A DNA stretch of 64,000 bases from contig NZ_JAHDTI010000004.1 in the NCBI RefSeq assembly GCF_018531495.1, positions 682,001 through 746,000 on the forward strand, read 5' to 3'. The notes beneath the pieces were generated by a model. That model saw nothing but the letters and a program-made list of their open reading frames with translations, was not told where the DNA came from and ran no database searches. The stretch's first letter is position 1. Each line of letters begins with the position of its first letter. This DNA is from Nonomuraea sediminis. GTDB taxonomy: Bacteria > Actinomycetota > Actinomycetes > Streptosporangiales > Streptosporangiaceae. Below are positions 51,773-59,686 of the stretch, in pieces. A program made the translations under genes and the position numbers.

Positions 51773-52696
51773 ATGACAAAGGCAGTCAGATACGACGAGT
51801 TCGGTGGAATCGAGGTGTTGCGGGTCGCCGAGGTCGACCGGCCGGTGCCCGAGTACGGGCAGGTCCTCGTGCGGGTCAAGGCCGCAGGCATCAACCCCGG
51901 TGAGGCGGCCATACGCACCGGCGCGATGGCCGACATCTTTCCCTCGACCTTTCCATCCGGGCAGGGCAGCGACCTCGCCGGAGTTGTCGCCGAGGTCGGC
52001 GCCGGAGTCGACCGATTCGTGGTCGGCGACGAGGTGATTGGGTTCTCCGAGCGGCGGGCAGCACAGGCCGAGCTGGTCCTGGTCGACGTCGACAACCTCA
52101 CACCCAAGCCGGACAGCATCTCATGGGAGGTAGCGGGCGGCCTGTACGTCGCCGGAGTGACTGCGTGGGGGGCAGCGCATTCCATACAACTCGACAGCGG
52201 GGAGACCGTCGTCATCTCCGCAGCAGCCGGAGGAGTCGGCTCGCTCGCCGTTCAGCTCGCGCGCCGCGCCGGAGCCACGGTCATCGGCCTGGCGAGCGAG
52301 CACAACCATGAGTGGCTGCAAACACACGGTGTGATCCCGGTCGCATACGGTGACGGCGTCGCCGATCGGATCAAGGCCGCCGCACCGAGCGGCATCGATG
52401 CCTTCATCGACACCTACGGCGGCGGGTACGTCGAACTGGCCCTGGCTCTCGGCGTCGCGGTCGAACGGATCGACACGATCGCCGACTTCGCGGCAGCCGC
52501 GAGGTACGGAGTCAAGACCGAACCCGGAACCAACGCCAGACCTGGCGCCGAGGTACTTGCCGAACTGGCCGCCCTGATCGCCGACGGACACCTCGAAGTC
52601 CCGATCGCCAACGTCTACCCGCTGACGCAGGTCCGCCAGGCCTACACCGAACTCGAACGCCGACACACCCACGGCAAAATCGTGCTCAGCCCCTAA
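51773..52696 (+). CDS. Zinc-independent NADP-dependent quinone oxidoreductase (MDR family)
   Basis: 307 aa from ATG 51773 with AGGAG 11-15 bases upstream. Zeta-crystallin type: MTKAVRYDEFGGIEVLRVAE, RVKAAGINPGEAAIRTGAM, VISAAAGGVGSLAVQLARRA (cofactor loop AAGGVGS) and THGKIVLSP at the end. The structural zinc cysteines of alcohol dehydrogenases are absent. It likely reduces quinones or enones with NADPH. In one transcription unit with the SDR gene. Confidence 0.92.
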   Translation: MTKAVRYDEFGGIEVLRVAEVDRPVPEYGQVLVRVKAAGINPGEAAIRTGAMADIFPSTFPSGQGSDLAGVVAEVGAGVDRFVVGDEVIGFSERRAAQAELVLVDVDNLTPKPDSISWEVAGGLYVAGVTAWGAAHSIQLDSGETVVISAAAGGVGSLAVQLARRAGATVIGLASEHNHEWLQTHGVIPVAYGDGVADRIKAAAPSGIDAFIDTYGGGYVELALALGVAVERIDTIADFAAAARYGVKTEPGTNARPGAEVLAELAALIADGHLEVPIANVYPLTQVRQAYTELERRHTHGKIVLSP

Positions 52697-52775
52697 CCGG
52701 CACCATGCAACGCAGCGCGCTCGAGGCTCTGCTCAACCGCAGGATGATCCCCGTCGGGACTGTTCGGCCACCTGA

Positions 52776-53839
52776 TTGGCCGCGACAACCCGGACGACAC
52801 ATCCGATATTCGGCAGATCCGCAAGCAAACCTCGCAAGAAGTTCAGACAGCAGGACGCAGGATGCCGCAACTCGCCGCTGTCGGTCGAAGGCAGGCGGCG
52901 ACTGGTGGAGCGGCGCCGGAGCCGACCGATTTCCCACGTGGCCGCCGAAATGGGCATTTCGCGAGCCACGGCGTCGAAATGGGTGAATCGATACCGGCAG
53001 TTCGGCGACCTCGGGTTAGTCGACCGGCCCTCGACGCCGCACCGGCAACCCACCGCGACCCCAGGCGACGTTGTCGTACAGATCGAAACTATGCGCCGCA
53101 GCCACAAGTGGTCGGCGGCACGGATCGCCTTCGAACTCAGCCAGCAGGACGTCCCAGTGAGCCGGCGCACGGTCAGCCGGGTGCTCGCACAGCTCCAACT
53201 GAATCGGTGACGGTTCATCGACCCGAGCGGTGAGAGCAACCGCGAGCCTCAGCAGATCGTGGCCCGTCGGCCAGGCCACATGGTCCATATCGACGTGAAG
53301 AAGGTCGGCCGGATCCCTGACGGCGGCGGCTGGCGCGTCCACGGCAAGAACAGCGCACAAGCCCGAGCCAAAACCCGCGGACGGGCTATGTCTACCTACA
53401 CTCGGCGATCGACGGCTACTCACGCTTGGCCTACACGGAAGCGCTGCCCAACGAGCAGGCCGTCACCGCCGTAGCTTTCCTCAATCGAGTGCGAGCGTGG
53501 TTCGCCGCGCACGGCATCACCCACATCGAGCGAGTAGTTACCGACAACGGCCCCTGCTACACCGCTGCCGCGTTTGCAGCAGCCCTCGAGGGCTCCCGGC
53601 ATCAGCGGATCACGCCGTACACCCCGAAACACAACGGCAAAATCGAGCGCTACAACCGGATCCTTGCCGAAGAGTTCCTCTACGCCAGAACCTGGACCTC
53701 GGAAGACGAGCGACGCGCGGCGATCGAAGTGTGGAACCTGCACTACAACTATCACCGGCCCCACGGAGCTGCCGATGGGCAGCCGCCAGCGTCGCTGGTG
53801 CCAGTCCGCGTCGACAACATGCTGGCCTCATACAGCTAG
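52776..53839 (+). pseudogene. IS481-type transposase, broken by a stop and a frameshift
   Basis: HTH part: LSVEGRRRLVERRRSRPISH, VAAEMGISRATASKWVNRYR and the second helix bundle to VSRVLAQLQLNR. A TGA at 53208 replaces the usual Trp/Leu before RFIDPSGESNREPQ. Further on the frame changes near 53385 (KTRGR then GYVYLHSAIDGYSRLAYTE). The DDE residues survive: HIDVKK, VVTDNGPCY and NGKIERYN. The tail NMLASYS ends at TAG 53839, whose last bases lie beyond the inferred element edge. The N-terminus is shorter than typical and has no convincing start. Confidence 0.8.
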
Positions 53840-54159
53840 ATCCACCGTTTCCGGAACACGCCCCTGTGCATAGAGCGGACCAGCCCCACCTTGCGCGGTG
53901 ACCATCGCCGCGCGTAGAGCGGACCAGCCGCTCGTGTGTGGTGATGAGCGTTTGGGCTTCAAGAGGGAGAGCCTGTTCTCGTGTGTGGATCGCTGCGCAT
54001 CGGGTGGGCGAGCCCGTTCTCATGCGGTGACCTCGCGCGGCGGTTCGAGGGGACGAGCAGGTTCTTGTCGCGGTGAGTGTCGCTGCGTGACGTGCCCGTT
54101 CTCGTCGTGATGGGCATTGATGTGGGAAGTCGGGTCTCGGGGGTTTCGGTTGGGGGCGG
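53840..54159. repeat. Right part of the split repeat and about 45-bp minisatellite
   Basis: GCTAGATCCACCGTTTCCGG (53835-53854) continues the split repeat; the same words occur at 55494-55519 and 55588-55612. From 53860 to 54110 come units of 40-46 bp with GACCATCGC, GCGTAGAGCGGACCAGCC, CATCGGGTGGGCGAGCCCG and TTCTCATGCGGT in varying order. The unit at 53890-53946 is about 90% identical to 49425-49482. Confidence 0.75.
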
Positions 54160-55140
54160 GTGGCTGAGGAACACGGGCCGCGTGCCGTTCGTCGAAAGGG
54201 TGTGGATTCATTCGAAGATCTCGACAGCGATCTCCTGGAGACCCGGGAGCGCGTGCGCAGGTTCGACTACCTGGCCGGGCAGCGGACCGCTGCAGGTGGT
54301 CAGATCAGGGAGGTCGCCCAGCTGATCGGGAGCCTCGAGACCCAGCTCGCCAAGGAAGAACGCGATGTCACGCGCCTGGAGAAGGGTTTCCGTGGGGTCC
54401 TGGCCGGGCTGGTCGGCGCCAAGGAGGAGCACCTCGCGCGCGAACGCGCCGAGGCGGTCGCCGCTGCCGAGCGCCTGCACGGCCAGCGCGCCCGCGTCGT
54501 GAGCCTGCAGGCCGACCTCGACGGGATCGAGCGCGAGCTGGCGTCGCTGGCCGGTGCCCACGACGCCTACCAGCGCCTGCTCGCAGAAAAGGAGCGCCGC
54601 CTGGTGCAGCTGGGCGACCCGCGCGGCCGCGAGTTGCTCGACCTCACGCGCAAGCTGGCCGACACGGAGTCAGACCTCAAGGAGTACGGCGAGGCCTGGC
54701 AAGCCGGTAACGCCGCCGGTCAGGCGCTGAGCCAGGTTCTCGCCCTGCTGGGCGGCGCCCAGGGCGCCTCGACCTGGGACCTCCTGGGCGGCGGCGTCAT
54801 CTCCGACGCGATCGAGCACGATCGCCTGACGCAGGCGGACCAGGCGGCTTGGCACGCGCAGCGCGCTCTCGACGTGTTCGCACGCGAACTGGCGGACGTC
54901 GGCTGGGCCGCCAACCCGCGGCTCCCCAAGGTCGACACCCGCTGGTTCGTGGACACGTTCTTCGACAACATCATCACGGACGCCCTCAAGCACCAGCGCA
55001 TCAACAAGACCCGCAACGAGGTGGCCTCCACCGCCCAATGGGCCTCCGAGACAACCCGAGCCCTGGCCGCCCACCGAGACCAACTGACCCACCACCGAGC
55101 CACCCTCCACCAACAGCGCGAACACCTCCTCACCCGCTAA
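54160..55140 (+). CDS. Coiled-coil protein of unknown function
   Basis: 326 aa from GTG 54160 (GGGGGCGG precedes). Residues 25-165 are a long heptad-rich coiled coil (DSDLLETRERVRRFDYLAGQ; IGSLETQLAKEERDVTRLEK; LHGQRARVVSLQADLDGIER), followed by a globular helical part (VDTRWFVDTFFDNIITDALK; TAQWASETTRALAAHRDQLT). No signal peptide, no membrane helix, no P-loop. I do not recognise it. It is flanked on both sides by tandem repeats and its stop codon is part of a 33-bp array. Confidence 0.75.
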   Translation: MAEEHGPRAVRRKGVDSFEDLDSDLLETRERVRRFDYLAGQRTAAGGQIREVAQLIGSLETQLAKEERDVTRLEKGFRGVLAGLVGAKEEHLARERAEAVAAAERLHGQRARVVSLQADLDGIERELASLAGAHDAYQRLLAEKERRLVQLGDPRGRELLDLTRKLADTESDLKEYGEAWQAGNAAGQALSQVLALLGGAQGASTWDLLGGGVISDAIEHDRLTQADQAAWHAQRALDVFARELADVGWAANPRLPKVDTRWFVDTFFDNIITDALKHQRINKTRNEVASTAQWASETTRALAAHRDQLTHHRATLHQQREHLLTR

Positions 55141-55290
55141 CACCTCACCTGCTAACACCGCCCCCCGCTAACACCGCCCCCCGCACCTCACCGCCTCCCG
55201 CTAACACCGCCCCCCGCACCTCACCGCCTCCCGCTAACACCGCCCCGCATCTCACCGCCCCCCGCATCTCACCGCCCCTCGCACCCCACC
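55138..55290. repeat. 33-bp tandem array growing from the stop codon of the coiled-coil gene
   Basis: CTAACACCGCCCCCCGCACC begins at 55168, 55201 and (altered) 55234, exactly 33 bases apart, preceded by shorter partial units from 55138. The TAA within each unit is the same word as the gene stop (CGCTAACACC), so duplication probably began around the stop codon. Further partial units (GCATCTCACCGCCC) extend to 55290. Confidence 0.8.
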
Positions 55291-55697
55291 CCGCCCTAAC
55301 AGCTGCGGTCCTACGACGCATCCCCGATTGCCGCGGGTCCGCGAGTGATGGGCATGGGCTCCTCCACCACGGCAAGGGGTTTGGAGACTGTCCGATTTCC
55401 GCCTGAGGAGGGCCCGTCCGATCTCCGCCCGACGGGGAGACCCCGGTGAGGCGGCTGCTGCAGGTCTGCAGCTTCTGTCGGGGGGACAGGAGGCTAGGTC
55501 CACCGATTTCGGGACACTTCCGCTGAGGAGGAGGCCCGCTCGGGAGGTCGCCGTAGGTTGTGCGGCTTCTGCTGGGGCGGTAAGGAGGCTAGGTCCACCG
55601 CTTTCGGAACGTTCCCGGGCCGTGCGTGTGGGTACGGGAGCCCGAGTGCTGTGACGCGGCCTAAGACACCATCTCCTGCGGGGCGGTAGACGTTTCC
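55291..55697. repeat. Intact copy of the split repeat with a second diverged copy
   Basis: 55411-55519 is the complete version of the sequence interrupted at 49565/53835. At 55520-55620 a diverged copy follows (GAGGAGGCCCGCTCGGGAGG..., GGAGGCTAGGTCCACCGCTT). No gene is supported from 55141 to 56092. Confidence 0.75.
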
Positions 55698-55781
55698 CCG
55701 GTGCCCGGTGCCCGGTGCCCGGTGCCCGGTGCCCGGTGCGCGGTGCGCGGTGCGCGGTGCCCGGTGCGCGGTGCCCGCTGC
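55698..55781. repeat. 7-bp tandem repeat, 12 units
   Basis: Six CCGGTGC units followed by GCGGTGC x3, CCGGTGC, GCGGTGC and CCGCTGC, without a break. This is a VNTR-type locus. Seven is not a multiple of 3 and no supported gene crosses it. Confidence 0.9.
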
Positions 55782-56092
55782 CTTGCTGTCGTCGTGAGTT
55801 GTTCCTGGTGGTGTGTCGCTGAGTGCTGGGTGGATGCCTCGCGTGCGGCGCTGCCCGCGCGGCGTGGCGAGCATGGCCGCACGGGTAGCGCAGTGGAGGC
55901 GAGTACGCCGCGCAGCCAGGTTCCGGCGCGGTGGGGGCCGGTTTGTGAAGGTCCAGGGCGATGGGGTTGTGCGGGGGCCTGTGGACCGTGGGGCTGTTCA
56001 CCGCGCTCCCGGGTGGGAGGGCTGGGCGACCGGGTTCTCGGCGGTGGGTGTTCACGTTGTGGCGTGATGGGTGGCCGGAGCTCGGGGCGGGG

Positions 56093-57688
56093 TTAGCGGT
56101 GGAGGATTTGGGTGAAGGCTTGTTCGAGGGTTGCTGCGGGGTTGGGGGTGGGGCCGGGGGAGCGCCAGGCGATGCAGCCGTCGGGTCGGACCAGGACGGC
56201 GCCGCCCTCGCTCACGCCGTACCGTTCGCGGAAGCACCCCTGGACGTCCTTCATCTCCCCGTTGACCCGCAGGCGCATGAGCTGCACCCCGATCCGGTCC
56301 TTGACGAGCCGGGCCGCGTCCACCCACGCCTGCCCCGCCTGGTCGGCCATGAGGACGAAGCCCGAGCCGAACAGGTCGATCGTGGAGATCGGCTGGCCGT
56401 CCCAGTCGAGCAGGACGTGCGGCGCCCGGCTCCCCGGCCGGCCCGTCGGCACGCGGCAGTCCTCCACGAGCGAGCCGTCGTCGCCTGGTTCCTCCACGAT
56501 GGCCGACGAGTGGTACCGGTAGGAGATCATGAGCGAGATCGGGTCCTTCAGCGGCTCCGGGTAGCCGATCCGGGCGGCCGGAGGCATGCGGACCCCGAGG
56601 TTGGCCAGCTGGTTGTCGGCCGTCAGCGCCCCGATGGGGCGGCGTTCCGCGTCGTAGCTGTCGAGCAGGCCGGGACCCGCCTGGCCCGAGATGACCAGCC
56701 AGAGCCGCCACGCGATGTCGCACCCGTCCTGCAGCGCCGTACTGCCGCCCTGCCCGCCGGTCGGCGGCATGGTGTGCGCCGCGTCCCCGGCCAGGAAGAC
56801 GCGCCCCTCGCGGTAGCGCTCGGCCAGGATGTGCGCCATCGCGAACGAGGTCGTGTCGATCAGCCGCACGTCCAGGTCCGGCCGCCCGGTGGCCTTGCGC
56901 ACCAGGTCCAGGCACCGTTGCGGGGTGAAGTCGGCCTCGGTCTCGTCCTTGGTGGCGTCATAGTTGACACCCAGCACGTGCATCCCGACCCCCGTGCCGG
57001 TGACGATCACGCCGGTGAACTCGTCGTTCCGCAGGTACCAGAGCGTGACCTCGCGATCGTGCACCAGGTCGCTCAGGTCGGCGTCGAACATGATCGCGCA
57101 CATCTGGCTCAGCTCGCCCCTGCCCTCGACGGGAATGCCGAGCTTCGAGCGCAGCGGGCTGCGGTAGCCGTCGGCGGCCACCACGTAGTCGGCCCGCACG
57201 ATCGTGTCCTCGCCGTCTGACCTGATCAACGCCGTGACCCCGTCGGTGTCCTGCTCGAGCGAGATCAGCTCCGTGGAGAAGCGCAGGTCGGCGCCCAGCT
57301 CCTCGGCCTTGTCGCGCAGCACCCGCTCCACCTCGGCCTGCGGCGCGCCCACGTTCGGCGCCGGGCTGACGTCGGCCAGGAACGCGAAGTCGTCGTCGTT
57401 CTTGAGGATCATGTGGGGGTCGGGGTCGTCGAGGCTGCGTGCGATCGCGATCCGCAGGCCGTCGCCGATGCCCTCCCAGATGGAGGTCAGCGACTGCTCG
57501 ATGCCGGGGACGGTCCGCAGCATCTCCACGGCCCGCGGCCCCACGCCGAACGCCTTGGGCTGGATAGACGTGCTCGGGTGCTTCTCGACCACCATGACTG
57601 GTACGTCTCGCCACGCCAGCAGCGTCGCCGCGCTCAACCCCGCGTAGCCGGCACCGACCACCAGCACGGGAACCCGCTCGTGTCTCAT
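56093..57688 (-). CDS. FAD-dependent polyketide-hydroxylase-type monooxygenase
   Basis: 531 aa, the length of RdmE/PgaE-like aromatic polyketide hydroxylases. Motifs: VLVVGAGYAGLSAATLLA (residues 8-25, GXGXXG), the DG motif VVAADGYRSPLRSKLG and the GD motif VFLAGDAAHTMPPTGGQGGS. The C-terminal thioredoxin-like domain is present (HVLLDWDGQPISTIDL; GGAVLVRPDGCIAWRS). No polyketide synthase is in the window, so it may act in catabolism or resistance by inactivating an aromatic antibiotic (as TetX/Rox enzymes do; inference). A perfect 12-bp inverted repeat lies 21 bases before the ATG. TGATGG-like upstream bases give no strong ribosome site; GGAGGCGGAG is 3 bases before ATG. Confidence 0.9.
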   Translation of the reverse strand: MRHERVPVLVVGAGYAGLSAATLLAWRDVPVMVVEKHPSTSIQPKAFGVGPRAVEMLRTVPGIEQSLTSIWEGIGDGLRIAIARSLDDPDPHMILKNDDDFAFLADVSPAPNVGAPQAEVERVLRDKAEELGADLRFSTELISLEQDTDGVTALIRSDGEDTIVRADYVVAADGYRSPLRSKLGIPVEGRGELSQMCAIMFDADLSDLVHDREVTLWYLRNDEFTGVIVTGTGVGMHVLGVNYDATKDETEADFTPQRCLDLVRKATGRPDLDVRLIDTTSFAMAHILAERYREGRVFLAGDAAHTMPPTGGQGGSTALQDGCDIAWRLWLVISGQAGPGLLDSYDAERRPIGALTADNQLANLGVRMPPAARIGYPEPLKDPISLMISYRYHSSAIVEEPGDDGSLVEDCRVPTGRPGSRAPHVLLDWDGQPISTIDLFGSGFVLMADQAGQAWVDAARLVKDRIGVQLMRLRVNGEMKDVQGCFRERYGVSEGGAVLVRPDGCIAWRSPGPTPNPAATLEQAFTQILHR

Positions 57689-57708
57689 CTCCGCCTCCGG
57701 AACGCGTA

Positions 57709-57739
57709 ATATCGTGTCGATGTCCGCTCGACACGATAT
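57709..57739. promoter_or_regulatory. Perfect 12-bp inverted repeat before the monooxygenase
   Basis: ATATCGTGTCGA-N7-TCGACACGATAT, 31 bp in all. A related half-site, ACATATCTCGA, lies at 57764-57774. This is the form of a TetR/MarR/PadR operator. The matching regulator gene is not adjacent: the next genes on the right are unrelated. Confidence 0.8.
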
Positions 57740-58154
57740 GTCGCGTCTTGCGAGGCGGTCAAGACATATCTCGAATCTCGCCGCACGCCTCTTTCCGCGC
57801 TGAATCGTGAAGACGGCCGCTCACCGCGCGCCGCTCTCGGCGGGAGATCTCGTACGGCCAGGCCGCCCCACCGCCAGTCGCCGCACTTCGGCTGAGCTCT
57901 GTCCAGGGAGACGCCACGGCCAGCAGGACGGGGCAGGCCGCCGCAACGACGCACGGAACCCACCGAGGGGAACGGCGAAACCCGGGTGCGGGCGAGACGT
58001 TACGGTCTCAGCCCGTCCGGCTGCCTGGCGTGAAGTGGAGCGGGCAACCCGCGTCGGCGGGAAGCGGCCCACCAGGCTCGCCGTACACCATCAGCAACCG
58101 GAAAGCGGGAACCGGCGAGCAGCGAAACAGAAAAGGCGAGCAGCGAAAAAGAAG
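57740..58154. other. Intergenic region with a dispersed element
   Basis: Holds the inverted copy of the dispersed element (57850-57917) and a CGTCGGCGGGAAG word near 58050 related to the 33-bp element. No gene is supported in this 415-base stretch. Confidence 0.55.
57850..57917. repeat. Dispersed intergenic element, inverted copy
   Basis: Reverse complement contains GCGTCTCCCTGGACAGAGC, CAGCCGAAGTGCGGCGACTG and GGCCGTACGAG. About 90% identical by eye to 33440-33505. Confidence 0.8.
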
Positions 58155-58448
58155 TCACTCCGCCAGATGGCGTTCGATGGCGTCGACCTTGGTGTGGAGG
58201 GCGTCGGTGACGCCGGGCCGGATGTCGGCCTTGAGGACGACGCTGACGCGGGGCGCGACCTCGCCGACCGCGTCGACGGCGGCCTTGATGACCGCCATGA
58301 CCTCGTCCCACTCGCCCTCGATCGTGGTGAACATGGCGTCCGTCCGGTTGGGCAACCCGCTGTCGCGGACGACCTTGACGGCACGGGCGACCGGCTCGGA
58401 GACTCCCTCGCCGACGCCGAGCGGGGTGATCGAGAAGGCGACCAGCAT
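58155..58448 (-). CDS. MTH1187-family thiamine-binding protein (DUF77)
   Basis: 97 aa, the usual family length. MLVAFSITPLGVGEGVSEPV at the N-terminus and VVRDSGLPNRTDAMFTTIEG are diagnostic. Solved members form tetramers and bind thiamine-like ligands; the biological role is open. ATG 58448. It lies 55 bases downstream of the acidic protein gene, on the same strand. Confidence 0.9.
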   Translation of the reverse strand: MLVAFSITPLGVGEGVSEPVARAVKVVRDSGLPNRTDAMFTTIEGEWDEVMAVIKAAVDAVGEVAPRVSVVLKADIRPGVTDALHTKVDAIERHLAE

Positions 58449-58503
58449 GAGGCGATCGTAGCGAGGGGCCGCGAGAGCGAGTCCCGCGGCCCCTACGGGA
58501 AGC

Positions 58504-58812
58504 TCATTCCCCCTCGTCGTCCTCGCTGGGACCGTCGGAGGGCTCCACGCCCAGGACGGCCTCGCGCGGCTCCACCTCGTCGATGTGGTCGACCAGGGAG
58601 AGGACGTGGTCCGGCTCGATCAGCCACTGCAGGGCAGTCGCGCCGGTCTCGTCCGAGTTGACCAGTTCGGCCTGCTCGGCGCGTTCCTCGTCGGTGAGCT
58701 CGGCGTCGGGGTGCCGGATCTCGGCCAGCGCCGCCGCCTGCAGCGCGTCGACGTCCAGCACTTCGACGGTCAGCTCGACCGTGAGGCGCAGGAACTTCTC
58801 GTTATCACTCAT
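58504..58812 (-). CDS. Small acidic protein of unknown function
   Basis: 102 aa from ATG 58812. Very acidic, with the C-terminus EPSDGPSEDDEGE; no cysteine, no signal peptide. LRLTVELTVEVLDVDALQAA and ELTDEERAEQAELVNSDETG suggest an alpha/beta fold. No family recognised. It lies between ung and the thiamine-binding protein, all on the minus strand. Confidence 0.7.
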   Translation of the reverse strand: MSDNEKFLRLTVELTVEVLDVDALQAAALAEIRHPDAELTDEERAEQAELVNSDETGATALQWLIEPDHVLSLVDHIDEVEPREAVLGVEPSDGPSEDDEGE

Positions 58813-58866
58813 GGCGACGATGCTAAGCCAGGCGGGGGCCTTGGGGAGCTGACCTACGCGCCGGTT

Positions 58867-59544
58867 TTAGGGCAGCTTCCACTCCACAGGAGCCGCACCC
58901 TGCTGGACCAGCAGCTCGTTTGCCCTGCTGAACGGGCGTGAACCGAAGAACCCGCTGCGCGCCGACAGCGGCGAAGGGTGCGCCGACTCGATGCGCGGAA
59001 CGCGGCCGAGCATCGGAGCCAGGTTGCGGGCGTCGCGCCCCCACAGGATCGCCACCAGCGGCTTGTCGCGGGCGACGAGCGCGTGGATGGCCTGCTCGGT
59101 GACCTCTTCCCAGCCCTTGCCCCGATGGGAGGCAGGCTTGCCGGGCATCACGGTCAGCACCCTGTTGAGCAGCAGCACACCCTGCTCGGCCCACGGGGTC
59201 AGGTCGCCGTTGGCGGGCCTGGGCAGGCCGAGGTCGGTCTCCATCTCCTTGTAGATGTTGACGAGGCTGCCAGGCAGCGGCCGCACGTCGGGCGCGACGG
59301 AGAACGACAGGCCGACGGGGTGCCCGGGCGTCGGGTACGGGTCCTGGCCCACGATCAGCACCTTGACGTCGTCGAAGGGCTGGTTGAACGCGCGCAGCAC
59401 GTTCTGCCCCGCGGGCAGGTACTGCCTGCCTTCGGCGATCTCATTGCGCAGGAACTCGCCCATCGTGGCGATCCGCTCGCCGACGGGCTCAAGCGCGCGC
59501 GCCCATCCGGCTTCGACGACTTCATGTAGTGGACGACCGGCCAT
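58867..59544 (-). CDS. ung: Uracil-DNA glycosylase (family 1)
   Basis: 225 aa from ATG 59544. Catalytic motif VGQDPYPTPGHPVGLSF with Asp68, LLLNRVLTVMPGK, and the second motif AHPSPLSARSGFFGSRPFS with His189. It removes uracil from DNA and starts base-excision repair. A longer in-frame start at 59607 exists, but MAGRPLHEVV gives the normal length. Confidence 0.96.
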   Translation of the reverse strand: MAGRPLHEVVEAGWARALEPVGERIATMGEFLRNEIAEGRQYLPAGQNVLRAFNQPFDDVKVLIVGQDPYPTPGHPVGLSFSVAPDVRPLPGSLVNIYKEMETDLGLPRPANGDLTPWAEQGVLLLNRVLTVMPGKPASHRGKGWEEVTEQAIHALVARDKPLVAILWGRDARNLAPMLGRVPRIESAHPSPLSARSGFFGSRPFSRANELLVQQGAAPVEWKLP

Positions 59545-59576
59545 GGGCGCGGAGTTTATCAGCTTAAAGATCATTT

Positions 59577-59656
59577 TGTACGGCAAAGCCAAGGATAGGC
59601 CACCCACCGCACTTCGGCCGGCCCCTGTCCAGGGAGACGCTCCTCCGGTGATGACG
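59577..59656. repeat. Dispersed intergenic element, inverted copy
   Basis: Reverse complement contains ATCACCGGAGGAGCGTCTCC, CTGGAC, GGCCGAAGTGCGGTGGGTGG and GCCGTACA. Shares with 33425-33510 the longer left part (CATCACCGGAGGAGCGTCTC). Confidence 0.8.
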
Positions 59657-59686
59657 GCTTGGCGCCGTTACGACGCACGGAACCCG

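Larger units (their letters stand above)
49570..53834. mobile_element. 4.3-kb insertion with LysR, SDR, quinone-oxidoreductase and IS481-type transposase genes
   Basis: The boundaries are inferred from a split repeat. The sequence up to GACAGGAG (49565) and the sequence from GCTAGATCCACCG (53835) are contiguous in the intact copy at 55411-55519. The ends can be aligned as imperfect inverted repeats: TGTTGCTGGCCATGACGTTG at 49570 and, reading inward from 53834, TGTATGAGGCCAGCATGTTG, with 19 of 27 positions matching by eye. GCTAGA on the right fits the NCTAGN target of IS481 elements; the left flank (GACGA) does not repeat it. DNA inside is visibly less GC-rich. The transposase is broken, so the element is now immobile. 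From 49570 to 50028 I see only a weak 49-codon frame. Confidence 0.55.

Noticed and set aside
52761..52780. Alternative left end of the IS481 element (TGTTCGGCCA)
   Set aside because: It matches the right end less well than 49570 and is not at the edge of the split repeat. It remains possible that the element is only the transposase and the cargo came separately.
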